DNA of 64,000 bases from Anaerolineae bacterium (lineage in GTDB: Bacteria; Chloroflexota; Anaerolineae; B4-G1), in assembly GCA_016783285.1 (NCBI GenBank), contig JADHWW010000103.1, positions 16,889 through 80,888 on the forward strand, written 5' to 3'. The position numbers were made by a program, and so were the translations under genes. The notes below the pieces were generated by a model. The model worked only from the letters and a program-made list of their open reading frames with translations, was not told the DNA's origin and searched no databases. Position 1 is the stretch's first letter, and each line of letters starts with the position of its first letter. Shown one piece after another: positions 9,896 to 18,359 of this stretch.

Positions 9896-11950
9896 TCATG
9901 GCACCACATTGACGTGAAACAGTGTTACTGTATCACCATGAGCGTCGCTACGGGCCAAGCGCTGGAGCGTCGCCAGGTCGTAGAAGCCAGTCGTCAGTAC
10001 GTACTCTCCAGGTGGCGCATCGTCGGGGATGACGAACCGGAACCAGTCCAGCACGACTTCGCCGGGCAACCAATGGTCGGTAGGGTAGGTAGTGTGACCG
10101 GGTTGGTGGTCATCCTGTGCCCAGAGGAGGTTGCCTGTGAACGGGTTGGGAGGACCAAGCAGGTGAACGAAAGCGGTGTATCCCCGTTCAATTGGGGCCA
10201 GTGCCCGCCAGTACAACTGCACCGTCAGCGTGTCGCCGGGGCGGAGGGATTCTGGCGGCGGGTCGCAGCCGAGCAGTCGTATCCGGCCGGCAAACTCAGC
10301 CTGGAGTGGTTCGCGGGGACGCACGCGGTCAACACCAGGCGGGACGCGGTAGACGGTGAATCCTTCTGCGACCAGGTCCCACTGGCCATGGGGGAGGACC
10401 GCCTCCAGCAGACCGCCTGTGGCTTGATCATCTGCACTCAACACGTAGACGGCCAGCCGGTCGGGATCACCAGCCGGTAACATGCCCGAGGCGGCATCGA
10501 ACTCGCGCAGGCTACTGTGCCAGGCATGCACCGGGAAGAGAGGCAGATAGTGGACACGAGGCGGCGTCGCGTACACGACTGTGTCGGCTGGCAGGCTCTC
10601 CACGTAGCGCCCGACGGCGGAGACGGTATACTCGAGGAGATGGAGCGGAGGGAGTGCCAGCCCCCAAGGGCTGATTGCTCCCTGCCAGGCCGAGAAGAGG
10701 GAAAGGGCAGCCAGTGCGGCGAAGAGCAGCCGGCGCGACAGAGAGCGATAGAGAGTCGGTCGAGCGGCGAAGAAGAACAACAGAGGGGAAATATCCACGA
10801 GCCAACGCGTGCCATAAGCCAGCCCGCCGAAATCTTCTGTTAACAGGATCAAGCAGAACACCACCACCAGGCTGGCAAGCACCACGGCAACCGTTTCACC
10901 CCACAGTCCGTGGCTCCGCTCACGGAGTAGCGACCACAACCCGAAGACGGCCCAGAGCAACACCGGGTTGAGGCCAAATAAGCCACGGTCGCCAAATATC
11001 ATCCGAAACCCGTATTCCAGCACCTCGGTCGAAGGGCCGGTGCCAGCGATGGTGGAAGGGAAGGGGGAACCGGGATAATCGAACCCTCTTGCGTGCATCG
11101 TCGGCGGTAACGGGTCACCGAGAATCCACCAATCCAGGGCAGCCAGTAGCCCCAGGGGCAGGAGGCTACCTAATAGGAACGGCCAGGCCCGGCGGCGGTG
11201 GCGAAGCAACGCGTAGCCTAGAAAGAAGACCAGAAATGGCACGGCGACCAGGTCGAAGGTGAAAGCCAGCGCCGTAGCAAACCCGGCGACCAGAAGAAAG
11301 CGTGTGCGGGAGGCGGCGTCGATTTTAGCACGGAGTAGGGCGTAGAAACCAATCATCAGGCAAGTTGCTGTTGGGACATGGTTGTTGAAGGCCAAACTGT
11401 AGGGAAAGATCAACGTGCCCAATCCCAGAACGCCTGTCACGAGCAACGCCAGGGGATTAGAGATGTCATGAAAGGCGGTGATCCGGTAGAACAGCGCCAG
11501 CATCAGCGCCGAGGGGAGTCCAACTAGCGTCAGGGTGAGCAGATAGTAGGCCCAGTCAGGCGACTGAGGGCACAGCAGGGCAAAACAGTAGCAGGGACTG
11601 GCCACCGGGTCGCACACACTTGGGTCGAAAGAGAGATGGAGGCCCCTGTGTAGAACGGCATACACCCCGGCAGCCAGCAAGGAAAGGACAGGAGGCTTGT
11701 CGGAATAGAAGTGACCGTTCAAAAAGATGCGGTCGCCAGTAAGGTTACCGAAAGCCGTATCTTCAATGGCCCAGGTGCCGTTGTGTACCAGCGCCTCGAC
11801 CGTCGCCAGGCGGGAGGCGTCGTTCCAAGAGTTGACGTGCGAGTGGGTGAGCAGCGCCCAGAGCAGGAGGAAAAAAACCGCTACCCCAATTGTGAGATCG
11901 CGCCGCTTTCCCATAGTTTTCTCTATTCTCGTGGTTTTTGTCAACGTCAC
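9896..11950 (-). CDS. GT39-like membrane glycosyltransferase
   Basis: 684 residues. The first helix is followed by SWNDASRLATVEALV, and later FYSDKPPVLSLLA matches the 'DKPP' motif of PMT/ArnT-type enzymes. Ten or so helices are followed by the shared C-terminal sandwich (FVHLLGPPNPFTGNLLWAQ). The GTG start overlaps the upstream TGA by 4 bp (11947-11950); an ATG at 11914 is a second possibility. It closes a four-gene overlapping chain beginning at 18201. It is the paralogue with the shortest first periplasmic loop and carries no internal repeat. Confidence 0.78.
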   Translation of the reverse strand: MTLTKTTRIEKTMGKRRDLTIGVAVFFLLLWALLTHSHVNSWNDASRLATVEALVHNGTWAIEDTAFGNLTGDRIFLNGHFYSDKPPVLSLLAAGVYAVLHRGLHLSFDPSVCDPVASPCYCFALLCPQSPDWAYYLLTLTLVGLPSALMLALFYRITAFHDISNPLALLVTGVLGLGTLIFPYSLAFNNHVPTATCLMIGFYALLRAKIDAASRTRFLLVAGFATALAFTFDLVAVPFLVFFLGYALLRHRRRAWPFLLGSLLPLGLLAALDWWILGDPLPPTMHARGFDYPGSPFPSTIAGTGPSTEVLEYGFRMIFGDRGLFGLNPVLLWAVFGLWSLLRERSHGLWGETVAVVLASLVVVFCLILLTEDFGGLAYGTRWLVDISPLLFFFAARPTLYRSLSRRLLFAALAALSLFSAWQGAISPWGLALPPLHLLEYTVSAVGRYVESLPADTVVYATPPRVHYLPLFPVHAWHSSLREFDAASGMLPAGDPDRLAVYVLSADDQATGGLLEAVLPHGQWDLVAEGFTVYRVPPGVDRVRPREPLQAEFAGRIRLLGCDPPPESLRPGDTLTVQLYWRALAPIERGYTAFVHLLGPPNPFTGNLLWAQDDHQPGHTTYPTDHWLPGEVVLDWFRFVIPDDAPPGEYVLTTGFYDLATLQRLARSDAHGDTVTLFHVNVVP

Positions 11951-14049
11951 TTTGTCGCGCTACCTCCAAGTAAGACATGGTCGGCTACAGGTTGGCCCTT
12001 GGAATCCAGGACGGCCCAACGCTCACCGGTCAGCGGGTCGTAGAGGCCCAGTTCCAGAGCGTAGGGACCGGAGGGAGAGTCAGGGGGAAGGACGAGGCGG
12101 TGAGTCTGGACGAAGCAGTCGCCGGGCCGGAGCGTGAGCGGGTCCACCCACAGACCGTCATCGCCGACGAGAAGCGTCCCATCAGAAGCCAGCAGGTGGG
12201 TGAAGACGAACAGCCGTGGCCCGGAGTAGACGCCCGGCGGAGGTGGATTGGCGACGATAGGGATGGGCGGCAGGTCAAGCGGTGCGGCGACGAGCCATGT
12301 GGTGAGCAGAACCGGTTCCTGACCAGGAGCGAGAGGTTTCGTCTGTATCCAGTGGGCCTCAATCAATTCCAGGCCGTTGGCGAAGCGAGCCAGTGGATTG
12401 TGGGTCGCGGGTTGCAGATTGCAGATTGCAGGCAGTACATAAAGCGTGAGGTGAGGTGAGATAGCATCTGGCGGACCGGCGCCCGTCTCCAGTAGGTCGT
12501 TGATCGGCGGCAGCGGGTGGGGGAAGGAAGTAAGCAACACAGTCGATGGAGCGTCCTCAGCAACCCAAACCAGCGCGCGCTCCGGGTTGAATAGCCGTAG
12601 GGCGATATCATCGCGGCGGGTGTCTACCTCCAGGGCCAGACGATCCCAGGGGCCCAAGAGGATGCTGGAGATAGCACCGTCGGTGATCTCGGGGCGGGCG
12701 TCCAGGTAGTGGGCAGCCTCGCGGTAGTCGGCGCGGTAGAGGAAGCGCACCATGTCGTGCTGTGGCCACATGATGAAGTAGTCACGGAGGTCATGGATTG
12801 CGTTGGTGGTCAGGAGAATGACAAATGACAAATGACAAATGACCAAAAACAAATTGCGGATTGCGGATTGCAGATTGCGCGACTTGATCCAGCGATAGAA
12901 TTCGGTGAGAGTCAGGGCAGGCAGGATGTAGACGACGGGCTGGGCCAGGATGGTGTGGCTCAGGCTGGCGGGCGGAATGCTAATGAAGGCAGGGAGCAAC
13001 CCCAATCCAAGCCACAGAGGCAGGAAGAAGTAGCGTGGCTGAGACCAACGATACAGACAGAGCGCGACACCGGCCCACAAGAGCATCCCGCCGAGGAGGT
13101 TGAACACCGGACGGTTGGAGATGTTATACAGCCATTCGGGATCGCCAGTGGCGTGAAACATGCCCAACGTAGTCCAGGCAGTCTCCAGCAGCGGACGCAG
13201 GTTGCCAGCCTGTAGTTCTTGCAGCGGTACGGCGAGCTCGGCCAGGCGAGCGTCGGCCCCTATGCCCTGGGCGGCGGCCTCACTGCGTCCCTGGGCGATG
13301 ACGACCCCCAACGGCACAGCCAGTACGGCTACAATCACGACCGACGCGAGGAGACCACGCCAGCGACGGCTGAACTGGTCACGGTGAAACAATGCCAGAT
13401 AGGCAAAAAACAGGGCCGGCAACGCCGGGAGTACACGGGCGGCGGGGTAGGTATACAAAGAGACACCAAGCAGGAGGCCGACCAGTACCGAGTTTACGAA
13501 TCCTGGATTTACGGAGTTCGTGATTCGTAGATTCGTAGATTCGCAGTCCATAAAACGCCAAAACACGTAGAAGGTAGCCAGGGCGAAGGGGAGCAGGCTG
13601 ATGTGACGGATGGCTGTGCGGCTGTACATCAGAGACCAGAAGGAGGTTGTCAGTGCCAGTGATGCGAGGACGGCGGTCATGCGCCCAAAAAGGCTGCGGG
13701 CCAGGGTGTAGGTCAAAGCGACGGTGAGGGTACCGAAGGTGACGGAGAGCAGGTGCCCGCTCAACACGTTGAAGCCCAACACAGCGCACACGCCAGCGTG
13801 CAGATAGTGGTAGAGTGGCTCATGGCCGGAGGCCCCGGTGAAGTAGAGCGGAAAGCGGCCTGCTAATAGCTCGCCGGAGAGAGCGTGGATGTTGATCAGT
13901 TCGTCGTCGCGCCAGCCTGCGGGGACACTCTCCAGGCAGCAAAGACGCAGGCCCCAGGTGAGGAGGATGAGCAGAACAGCGAAGGTCCAGGGAGAGGTGA
14001 CGAATGACAAATGACGAGTGACAAACTGAGGCCAGCGCGTCTTAGTCAT
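11947..14049 (-). CDS. GT39-like membrane glycosyltransferase riddled with short repeats
   Basis: About 700 residues. Motif SVPAGWRDDELINIH after helix 1 and GASGHEPLYHYLHAG give the GT-C signature; about ten helices and the shared C-terminal domain (FVFTHLLASDGTLLVGDDG) follow. The ATG at 14049 overlaps the upstream stop by 8 bp; an earlier ATG (14088) would overlap the upstream gene by 47 bp and is less likely. Four short-repeat arrays are translated in frame: 13999-14026 (FVTRHLSFVTS), 13497-13552 (NLRITNSVNPGFVNS), 12821-12882 (NLQSAIRNLFLVICHLSF) and 12412-12432 (AICNLQPATHN). The protein is otherwise intact. Confidence 0.8.
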   Translation of the reverse strand: MTKTRWPQFVTRHLSFVTSPWTFAVLLILLTWGLRLCCLESVPAGWRDDELINIHALSGELLAGRFPLYFTGASGHEPLYHYLHAGVCAVLGFNVLSGHLLSVTFGTLTVALTYTLARSLFGRMTAVLASLALTTSFWSLMYSRTAIRHISLLPFALATFYVFWRFMDCESTNLRITNSVNPGFVNSVLVGLLLGVSLYTYPAARVLPALPALFFAYLALFHRDQFSRRWRGLLASVVIVAVLAVPLGVVIAQGRSEAAAQGIGADARLAELAVPLQELQAGNLRPLLETAWTTLGMFHATGDPEWLYNISNRPVFNLLGGMLLWAGVALCLYRWSQPRYFFLPLWLGLGLLPAFISIPPASLSHTILAQPVVYILPALTLTEFYRWIKSRNLQSAIRNLFLVICHLSFVILLTTNAIHDLRDYFIMWPQHDMVRFLYRADYREAAHYLDARPEITDGAISSILLGPWDRLALEVDTRRDDIALRLFNPERALVWVAEDAPSTVLLTSFPHPLPPINDLLETGAGPPDAISPHLTLYVLPAICNLQPATHNPLARFANGLELIEAHWIQTKPLAPGQEPVLLTTWLVAAPLDLPPIPIVANPPPPGVYSGPRLFVFTHLLASDGTLLVGDDGLWVDPLTLRPGDCFVQTHRLVLPPDSPSGPYALELGLYDPLTGERWAVLDSKGQPVADHVLLGGSATK
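12412..12432. repeat. GATTGCA heptamer array in a coding region
   Basis: Three tandem 7-mers (GATTGCA/GGTTGCA), translated as CNLQP within a C-terminal loop. Confidence 0.75.
12818..12882. repeat. Two adjacent heptamer arrays, GACAAAT and GATTGCG, in a coding region
   Basis: About four GACAAAT units (12818-12845) and about four GATTGCG/GATTGCA units (12853-12880) sit side by side and are read in frame as NLQSAIRNLFLVICHLSFVI. The first family forms part of a membrane helix, so here a repeat has been recruited into a structural element. Confidence 0.85.
13497..13552. repeat. GATTCGTA-type array in a coding region
   Basis: Tandem 7-bp units around GATTCGT and GTAGATT, read in frame as ESTNLRITNSVNPGF in a loop of the glycosyltransferase at 11947-14049. 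Confidence 0.75.
13999..14026. repeat. GACAAAT heptamer array near a gene start
   Basis: Four imperfect units (GACGAAT, GACAAAT, GACGAGT, GACAAAC) encode VTRHLSFVT immediately before the first membrane helix. Confidence 0.8.
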
Positions 14050-16084
14050 TGATGACGACCTCAAGTGGTGAAACGAGAACACGATCATCTATCTGAACAC
14101 CATTGACCAGGACAGGAAGGCGGGTCAAGTCATCGCGGGTGTAGATGCCTACCCCCAGCCGGTAGAGGCCGGGCGGCGCGCTGGCGTCTACCTGAAAGCG
14201 ATGTAACTGCACGAAAGCGTCGCCCGACTGCCAGTTCCAGGCCGGCGCGTCCAGCCGATCTTCCTGACCAACGACAGCGTCCGCTGCGTCGAGAACATGT
14301 ACGAAGAGGACAGCGGCATACCCATAGGTCTGCGCGGGCACCGGGCCGAGCGCGACAGGGTCGAGGATGCGCCAGAAGGTAATGAACGTCACCGTCCCGC
14401 CAGGAACGACGGTGGGCGTAGGCAACTCATAGGCGAGGAGTTCCACCGCGCCGCCGAAGTTCACCGGCAGGCGGAGTGGCCCGTCGCCCGCGGCCACTGT
14501 CCCAGCCGACGACGGCAGAAAGGAGGACAGCGCACCGTTCGGGTCCCACTCTAAGACGTCAAAGTAGGGGTCAACGTCGTCAGGCTGCAGATGCACGCGC
14601 TCGACGAGTCGCAGGTACAGTCGTTCGGCGAAGTAAGGGGCGAGCGGCGCGTTCGGTGGCACGACCAACAGACTGCGCGTTGCGTCCGGAAACACGAGCG
14701 CTCGCCGGCCATCGAACCAGCGTAGTGCCAGATCGTCGCGGTGCAATCGCAGGTCGGCGATGAAGGGGTCGAGGGGAAGATCCGGAAACGGGGACGAGAG
14801 CGCCACTGTGCCGCTGTACTCCGCGTCGTCCAGATAGTCGGTGATGGCGACCAGGTTGTGGAAGTAAGCCGCTCGGGTCTCGGGTGACTCCCCCCAGCGG
14901 ACAAAGTAGTCATACCCGGTGGACATGGCGATAACGACCAGCCATATCACGCAGAAGGCAACCAATAACCTGACCCAGCGCGGACCTAAGCGGGCGGCGA
15001 TGAAGCGACCGACTTCAGCAGCGCCTAGCGCTGGCAGCGCTAGAATCGGCGCTTCGGCAACCTTGCTATGTAACACACTGGTCCACTCGCCCAAAATGAG
15101 GGAAGGCAGTATTCCTACGATCAGCCACATCAATGTGAAAGCATAGGCCGGTCTTCTCCAGCGCCAGATGCACAGCAAGACACCGCCGTAGAAAAACAGG
15201 CTCGTTAGCGGATCAAAGATGGGCCGACCTGGCAGATTGTAAGTGACAAAACTGTCACCATTGAAACTAAAGGTGCCCAAAGCACTAGCAACATTGATCA
15301 GCAACGGCCCAAAGTCGCCATGATACGCGGATCGCAACGGCCCAGACAGCGTGGATGAGCGCCCCCATGCGCCAGGGTCAAGCAAATGAGGGGCAGCCAG
15401 CAACCCAGCGATGATCAACGCACCAGCAAACCACGCGCCGTGACGACGGAAGCACGGGCGGTCAACGCACGCCAGGTAGATAAAGAGCAGGCCAAAGGCC
15501 ATTGCTGCCCCGCGTGCCGCCTCATAGACGTAGAGAGACCCTGTCAGTAGAAGGGCAAACAACCCCCATGCCCACCAACGTCTGTCTCCCCCTCGGTCAT
15601 CCATCGCACACCACAAGAAATACACCGCACCGGTGAACAATGCCGGAGCCGGCTGCGAGTTGAGGGCAAAGCGGCTGTCGCAGACTGTCCAGAACGAAAC
15701 GGCTACTAAGCCAGCACTGCCCAGCCCCGTCGCTATGCCAAACGAGCGGCGGGTCCACAGGTACGTGAAAAGCAGCAGCACTATGCCGAAAAACCCGGAG
15801 TGGAGGCGTAGCGCCAGGTCGGTCGGGCCGAAGAGGGCCATAAAGAGCGCTCCAGAGTACTTTGGGAACGGTTCGTAGCCATAACCGTAGGGCACCCGGA
15901 CCTGCGAAGGCATGCCCCGATAGACCGCGGCGACGAAGTAGCCTGTGTCCGCCTCGTCGTGGGTCAGGCCGGGGGGGACGGAATCCAATTTGTAGAGACG
16001 CAGAAAAGTTCCCATAAGGAGGATAATGACCAGTGCCCAATTTGAGATTTGGGATTTGGGATTTGGGATTTGGGGTTTGGTCAT
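14042..16084 (-). CDS. GT39-like membrane glycosyltransferase
   Basis: 680 residues. The loop LDSVPPGLTHDEADTGYF after helix 1 is the GT-C acidic motif; GYGYEPFPKYSGALF, about ten helices and the C-terminal sandwich (FVHVLDAADAVVGQEDRLD) follow. The start ATG lies in a 4-bp overlap (16081-16084) with the upstream stop, and the first ~15 codons (MTKPQIPNPKSQISN) are made of a GGGATTT heptamer array. Most similar by eye to the upstream neighbour (16081-18201), which suggests tandem duplication. Confidence 0.82.
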   Translation of the reverse strand: MTKPQIPNPKSQISNWALVIILLMGTFLRLYKLDSVPPGLTHDEADTGYFVAAVYRGMPSQVRVPYGYGYEPFPKYSGALFMALFGPTDLALRLHSGFFGIVLLLFTYLWTRRSFGIATGLGSAGLVAVSFWTVCDSRFALNSQPAPALFTGAVYFLWCAMDDRGGDRRWWAWGLFALLLTGSLYVYEAARGAAMAFGLLFIYLACVDRPCFRRHGAWFAGALIIAGLLAAPHLLDPGAWGRSSTLSGPLRSAYHGDFGPLLINVASALGTFSFNGDSFVTYNLPGRPIFDPLTSLFFYGGVLLCIWRWRRPAYAFTLMWLIVGILPSLILGEWTSVLHSKVAEAPILALPALGAAEVGRFIAARLGPRWVRLLVAFCVIWLVVIAMSTGYDYFVRWGESPETRAAYFHNLVAITDYLDDAEYSGTVALSSPFPDLPLDPFIADLRLHRDDLALRWFDGRRALVFPDATRSLLVVPPNAPLAPYFAERLYLRLVERVHLQPDDVDPYFDVLEWDPNGALSSFLPSSAGTVAAGDGPLRLPVNFGGAVELLAYELPTPTVVPGGTVTFITFWRILDPVALGPVPAQTYGYAAVLFVHVLDAADAVVGQEDRLDAPAWNWQSGDAFVQLHRFQVDASAPPGLYRLGVGIYTRDDLTRLPVLVNGVQIDDRVLVSPLEVVIND
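16045..16082. repeat. GGGATTT heptamer array supplying an N-terminus
   Basis: Five tandem units (GAGATTT, GGGATTT x3, GGGGTTT). It encodes residues ~2-14 of the glycosyltransferase starting at 16084. Confidence 0.88.
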
Positions 16085-18201
16085 TCTCTCACAACCTCCA
16101 CCGGTTGCAGAAGAACGTGGTCTCCCATAGTAGCGCTGTCCACCAGGACCGGCAGACGGGCCAAATCGGCGCGCCGGTATACGCCGACTTCGAGCGCGAT
16201 CGGCCCTGGAGGGAGGTCGGACGTCAGCGTGAAACGGTGCAGTTGCACGATCACGTCATCTGCCTGCCAGTCCCAGGCTGGCGCGTCGAGCCGGTCCTCC
16301 TGACCAACGACGGTACCCCGCGCATCCAGCGCGTGGGTGAACAGCACCAGTTCTATGTTGACGTCGGACGAACCTCGTGGCTGCAACGCTCGCGAGTCTA
16401 TCACCTGCCAGAGGGTGACCAGTTCGACGGTCCCGCCCGGCGCGACTGTCGGCGTGCGCAGGTCATAGTCGAGGAGTTGCAATACATCACCGAATCTCAC
16501 CGGCAGCACCGGGTCGAACGGCGCGTCCTTCGATAGGCTCAGAACTCTGCCCTGCGCCTGTTCCAGCAGGGCAACCAGCGTGACCTGCGGTTCCCAGTCG
16601 TAGACGGTGAAGAATGGGTCCAGGTCATCAAGGCGTAGCGTCACGCGCTCCCGGAGGCGGAGGCCGGGCAGGTCGGCGAAGTATGAGGCCAGGGGCGCGC
16701 TGGAGGGAGTGATCAACCGAGCAGTTGTCTTCGGCGGGAGGAGAAGCGCCCGACGACCGTCGAACCAGCGCAGTGAAAGATCGCGCCGGTGCAGACCCAT
16801 CTCAAAGACGTAGGGATCATGCGGCGCATGTGGGTAGATGGCCGAGAGTGCCACGACCCCGTCCTCTGATCTGGCATCCAGGTATCTCGCGGTTTCGACA
16901 AGCGTGTTTTGGTATGCGGCTCGCACGTCCGGGGACTCGCCCCAGGTAACGAAGTAGTCGCGGGCGGAGAGCGCGCCGGTGACGGCGATCAGCCCGACGA
17001 ATCCTATCTCGATGGCCCGGGCAGCACCGGGGGGCCAGCGCTCCGCCGCCCATCGTGCACCCGCCACGCCGGCCAGCGCCGGGAAGAGAAACGTAACCGG
17101 TAGCGCCGCGATACTGCGGGTGCTGCTGGCTGCCGCGCCGGTGACCAGTGAGGGAGAGATGCCGACGACAAACCAGATCAGCGAGAAAGCGTAGGCTGGT
17201 TCACGCCAGCGCGCCAGGCACAATCCCACCCCGGTCAGGAACAGCGTGCCGGTCAGCGGGTCGAAGGCCGGGCGACCAGGAATGGTGTAGGCGAGGAAAT
17301 CATCGCCCTGTCCGGGGATGAGGAACCCGGCCATGCCGTTCCAGATTCTGTTCAGGATGACGGAGATGTTCCCGCTCATCAACGCCTGCAAGGGAGCGTC
17401 CAGCATCGCCAATCGCTGCTCTGCCCCCGGATGGGCCCACAGATAAACAAAAAGGGGCGCAGCCAGGAGCAGGCCAATGAGGACGGCGATCAGCGTGGGG
17501 AGCCATACGCGGCGGAAGGTCGCCCGGTGGAAAAGCGCCAGGTAGGCCAGGAAGGCTGGGAAGACGACCCACAGCACGCGAGCCGGGATGTACGTGTACA
17601 GTGTGGCACCGATGAGGAGGGCAAACAGCCCCATCTGCCAGCGGCCGCGGTTGGTTAGTTGGGTGGCTGGTTGGCTGGGTGTCCCGGAGACCGAGCGCCA
17701 GTAAAAGTAGACGGCGACCGTGAACAACGCGGGCAAGAGGCCGGAGCGCAGAGCCTGCCGGCTGGTGGATAGCGACCAGAATGAGACGGCCTGAAGGGCC
17801 ACGGCCGCCAGCGCTGTGGGACCGTCGAAGGCCAGCCGTGCCCAGGCAAAGGTGGCGAGCAATGTGACCAGGCCGAGGGGCACGGATGAGAATCGCAGTG
17901 CGCGGCCGGTGGGACCAATCAGCGTCATCAGGCCAGCAACCAGGTAATCGTACAAGGGCTCGCGGCCATACCCGACTGTCTCGTAGATGGGCCGGGCGCC
18001 GTGCAATATGGCGACGGCGTCATGACCATGGCCGGCTTCGTCGTGGGTAAAGCCGGGCGGTATGCTGTCTAACCGGTACAATCGCAGTGCAGCGGCCAGG
18101 CAAAGGACGAGAGCGAGCAATACCAACTCCCACCTGGACCAATGACCAGTGGATGAGTTGGCTGATTGGTTGGTTAGTTGGTTGGTTGGTTGGCTGGTCA
18201 T
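16081..18201 (-). CDS. GT39-like membrane glycosyltransferase, first gene of a four-gene chain
   Basis: 706 residues. LDSIPPGFTHDEAGHGHD after helix 1, GYGREPLYDYLVAGL, ten or more helices and the C-terminal sandwich (LFTHALDARGTVVGQEDRLD). Three repeats are read in frame: the start itself (SQPTNQLTNQ, from a GTTGGTT array), SQPATQLTN at 17653-17683, and RVLSLSKD at 16527-16552. The predicted promoter at 18238-18266 lies 40 bp upstream, so genes 18201 to 9896 are probably one transcript. Confidence 0.82.
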   Translation of the reverse strand: MTSQPTNQLTNQSANSSTGHWSRWELVLLALVLCLAAALRLYRLDSIPPGFTHDEAGHGHDAVAILHGARPIYETVGYGREPLYDYLVAGLMTLIGPTGRALRFSSVPLGLVTLLATFAWARLAFDGPTALAAVALQAVSFWSLSTSRQALRSGLLPALFTVAVYFYWRSVSGTPSQPATQLTNRGRWQMGLFALLIGATLYTYIPARVLWVVFPAFLAYLALFHRATFRRVWLPTLIAVLIGLLLAAPLFVYLWAHPGAEQRLAMLDAPLQALMSGNISVILNRIWNGMAGFLIPGQGDDFLAYTIPGRPAFDPLTGTLFLTGVGLCLARWREPAYAFSLIWFVVGISPSLVTGAAASSTRSIAALPVTFLFPALAGVAGARWAAERWPPGAARAIEIGFVGLIAVTGALSARDYFVTWGESPDVRAAYQNTLVETARYLDARSEDGVVALSAIYPHAPHDPYVFEMGLHRRDLSLRWFDGRRALLLPPKTTARLITPSSAPLASYFADLPGLRLRERVTLRLDDLDPFFTVYDWEPQVTLVALLEQAQGRVLSLSKDAPFDPVLPVRFGDVLQLLDYDLRTPTVAPGGTVELVTLWQVIDSRALQPRGSSDVNIELVLFTHALDARGTVVGQEDRLDAPAWDWQADDVIVQLHRFTLTSDLPPGPIALEVGVYRRADLARLPVLVDSATMGDHVLLQPVEVVRE
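16527..16552. repeat. Short dispersed element encoding RVLSLSKD
   Basis: CCTTCGATAGGCTCAGAACT is a widespread intergenic repeat type in environmental genomes (remembered, not searched). Here it is translated in frame inside the C-terminal region of a glycosyltransferase. Confidence 0.6.
17653..17683. repeat. GTTGGCT/GTTAGTT heptamer array in a coding region
   Basis: Four tandem 7-mers (GGTTAGTT, GGGTGGC, TGGTTGG types), read as SQPATQLTN between helices of the glycosyltransferase at 16081-18201. Confidence 0.75.
18153..18200. repeat. GTTGGTT heptamer array supplying a start region
   Basis: About seven units of GTTGGTT/GTTAGTT/GCTGATT. It encodes residues 2-16 of the protein starting at 18201. 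Confidence 0.88.
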
Positions 18202-18237
18202 TACAGTCCGACCCTCCAGGGGCAGGGAAGCGCGCCA

Positions 18238-18266
18238 ATCATACCCTAACCTGGTGCGGTTGACAA
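18238..18266 (-). promoter_or_regulatory. Predicted promoter for the glycosyltransferase chain
   Basis: Minus strand TTGTCA (18266-18261), 17 bp, TATGAT (18243-18238). It overlaps the start of the divergent promoter region for the gene at 18360. Confidence 0.55.
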
Positions 18267-18287
18267 GTGGGGTTCAGAGGCAGATTG

Positions 18288-18296
18288 TGTTATAAT
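18288..18296 (+). promoter_or_regulatory. Predicted extended -10 promoter for the lipoprotein gene
   Basis: TGTTATAAT, a consensus -10 with the TGn extension, 64 bp before the ATG at 18360. TTGACA at 18260 is 25 bp away, too far to pair with it. Confidence 0.5.
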
Positions 18297-18359
18297 GGGC
18301 GTACAGATCACGCCAAGACGCGAACGAGTTCGCGCGTCCAGCAGAAAACTGGAGGTGCC

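Noticed and set aside
18260..18296. TTGACA and TATAAT as a classical promoter pair
   Set aside because: They are 25 bp apart; I kept only the extended -10.
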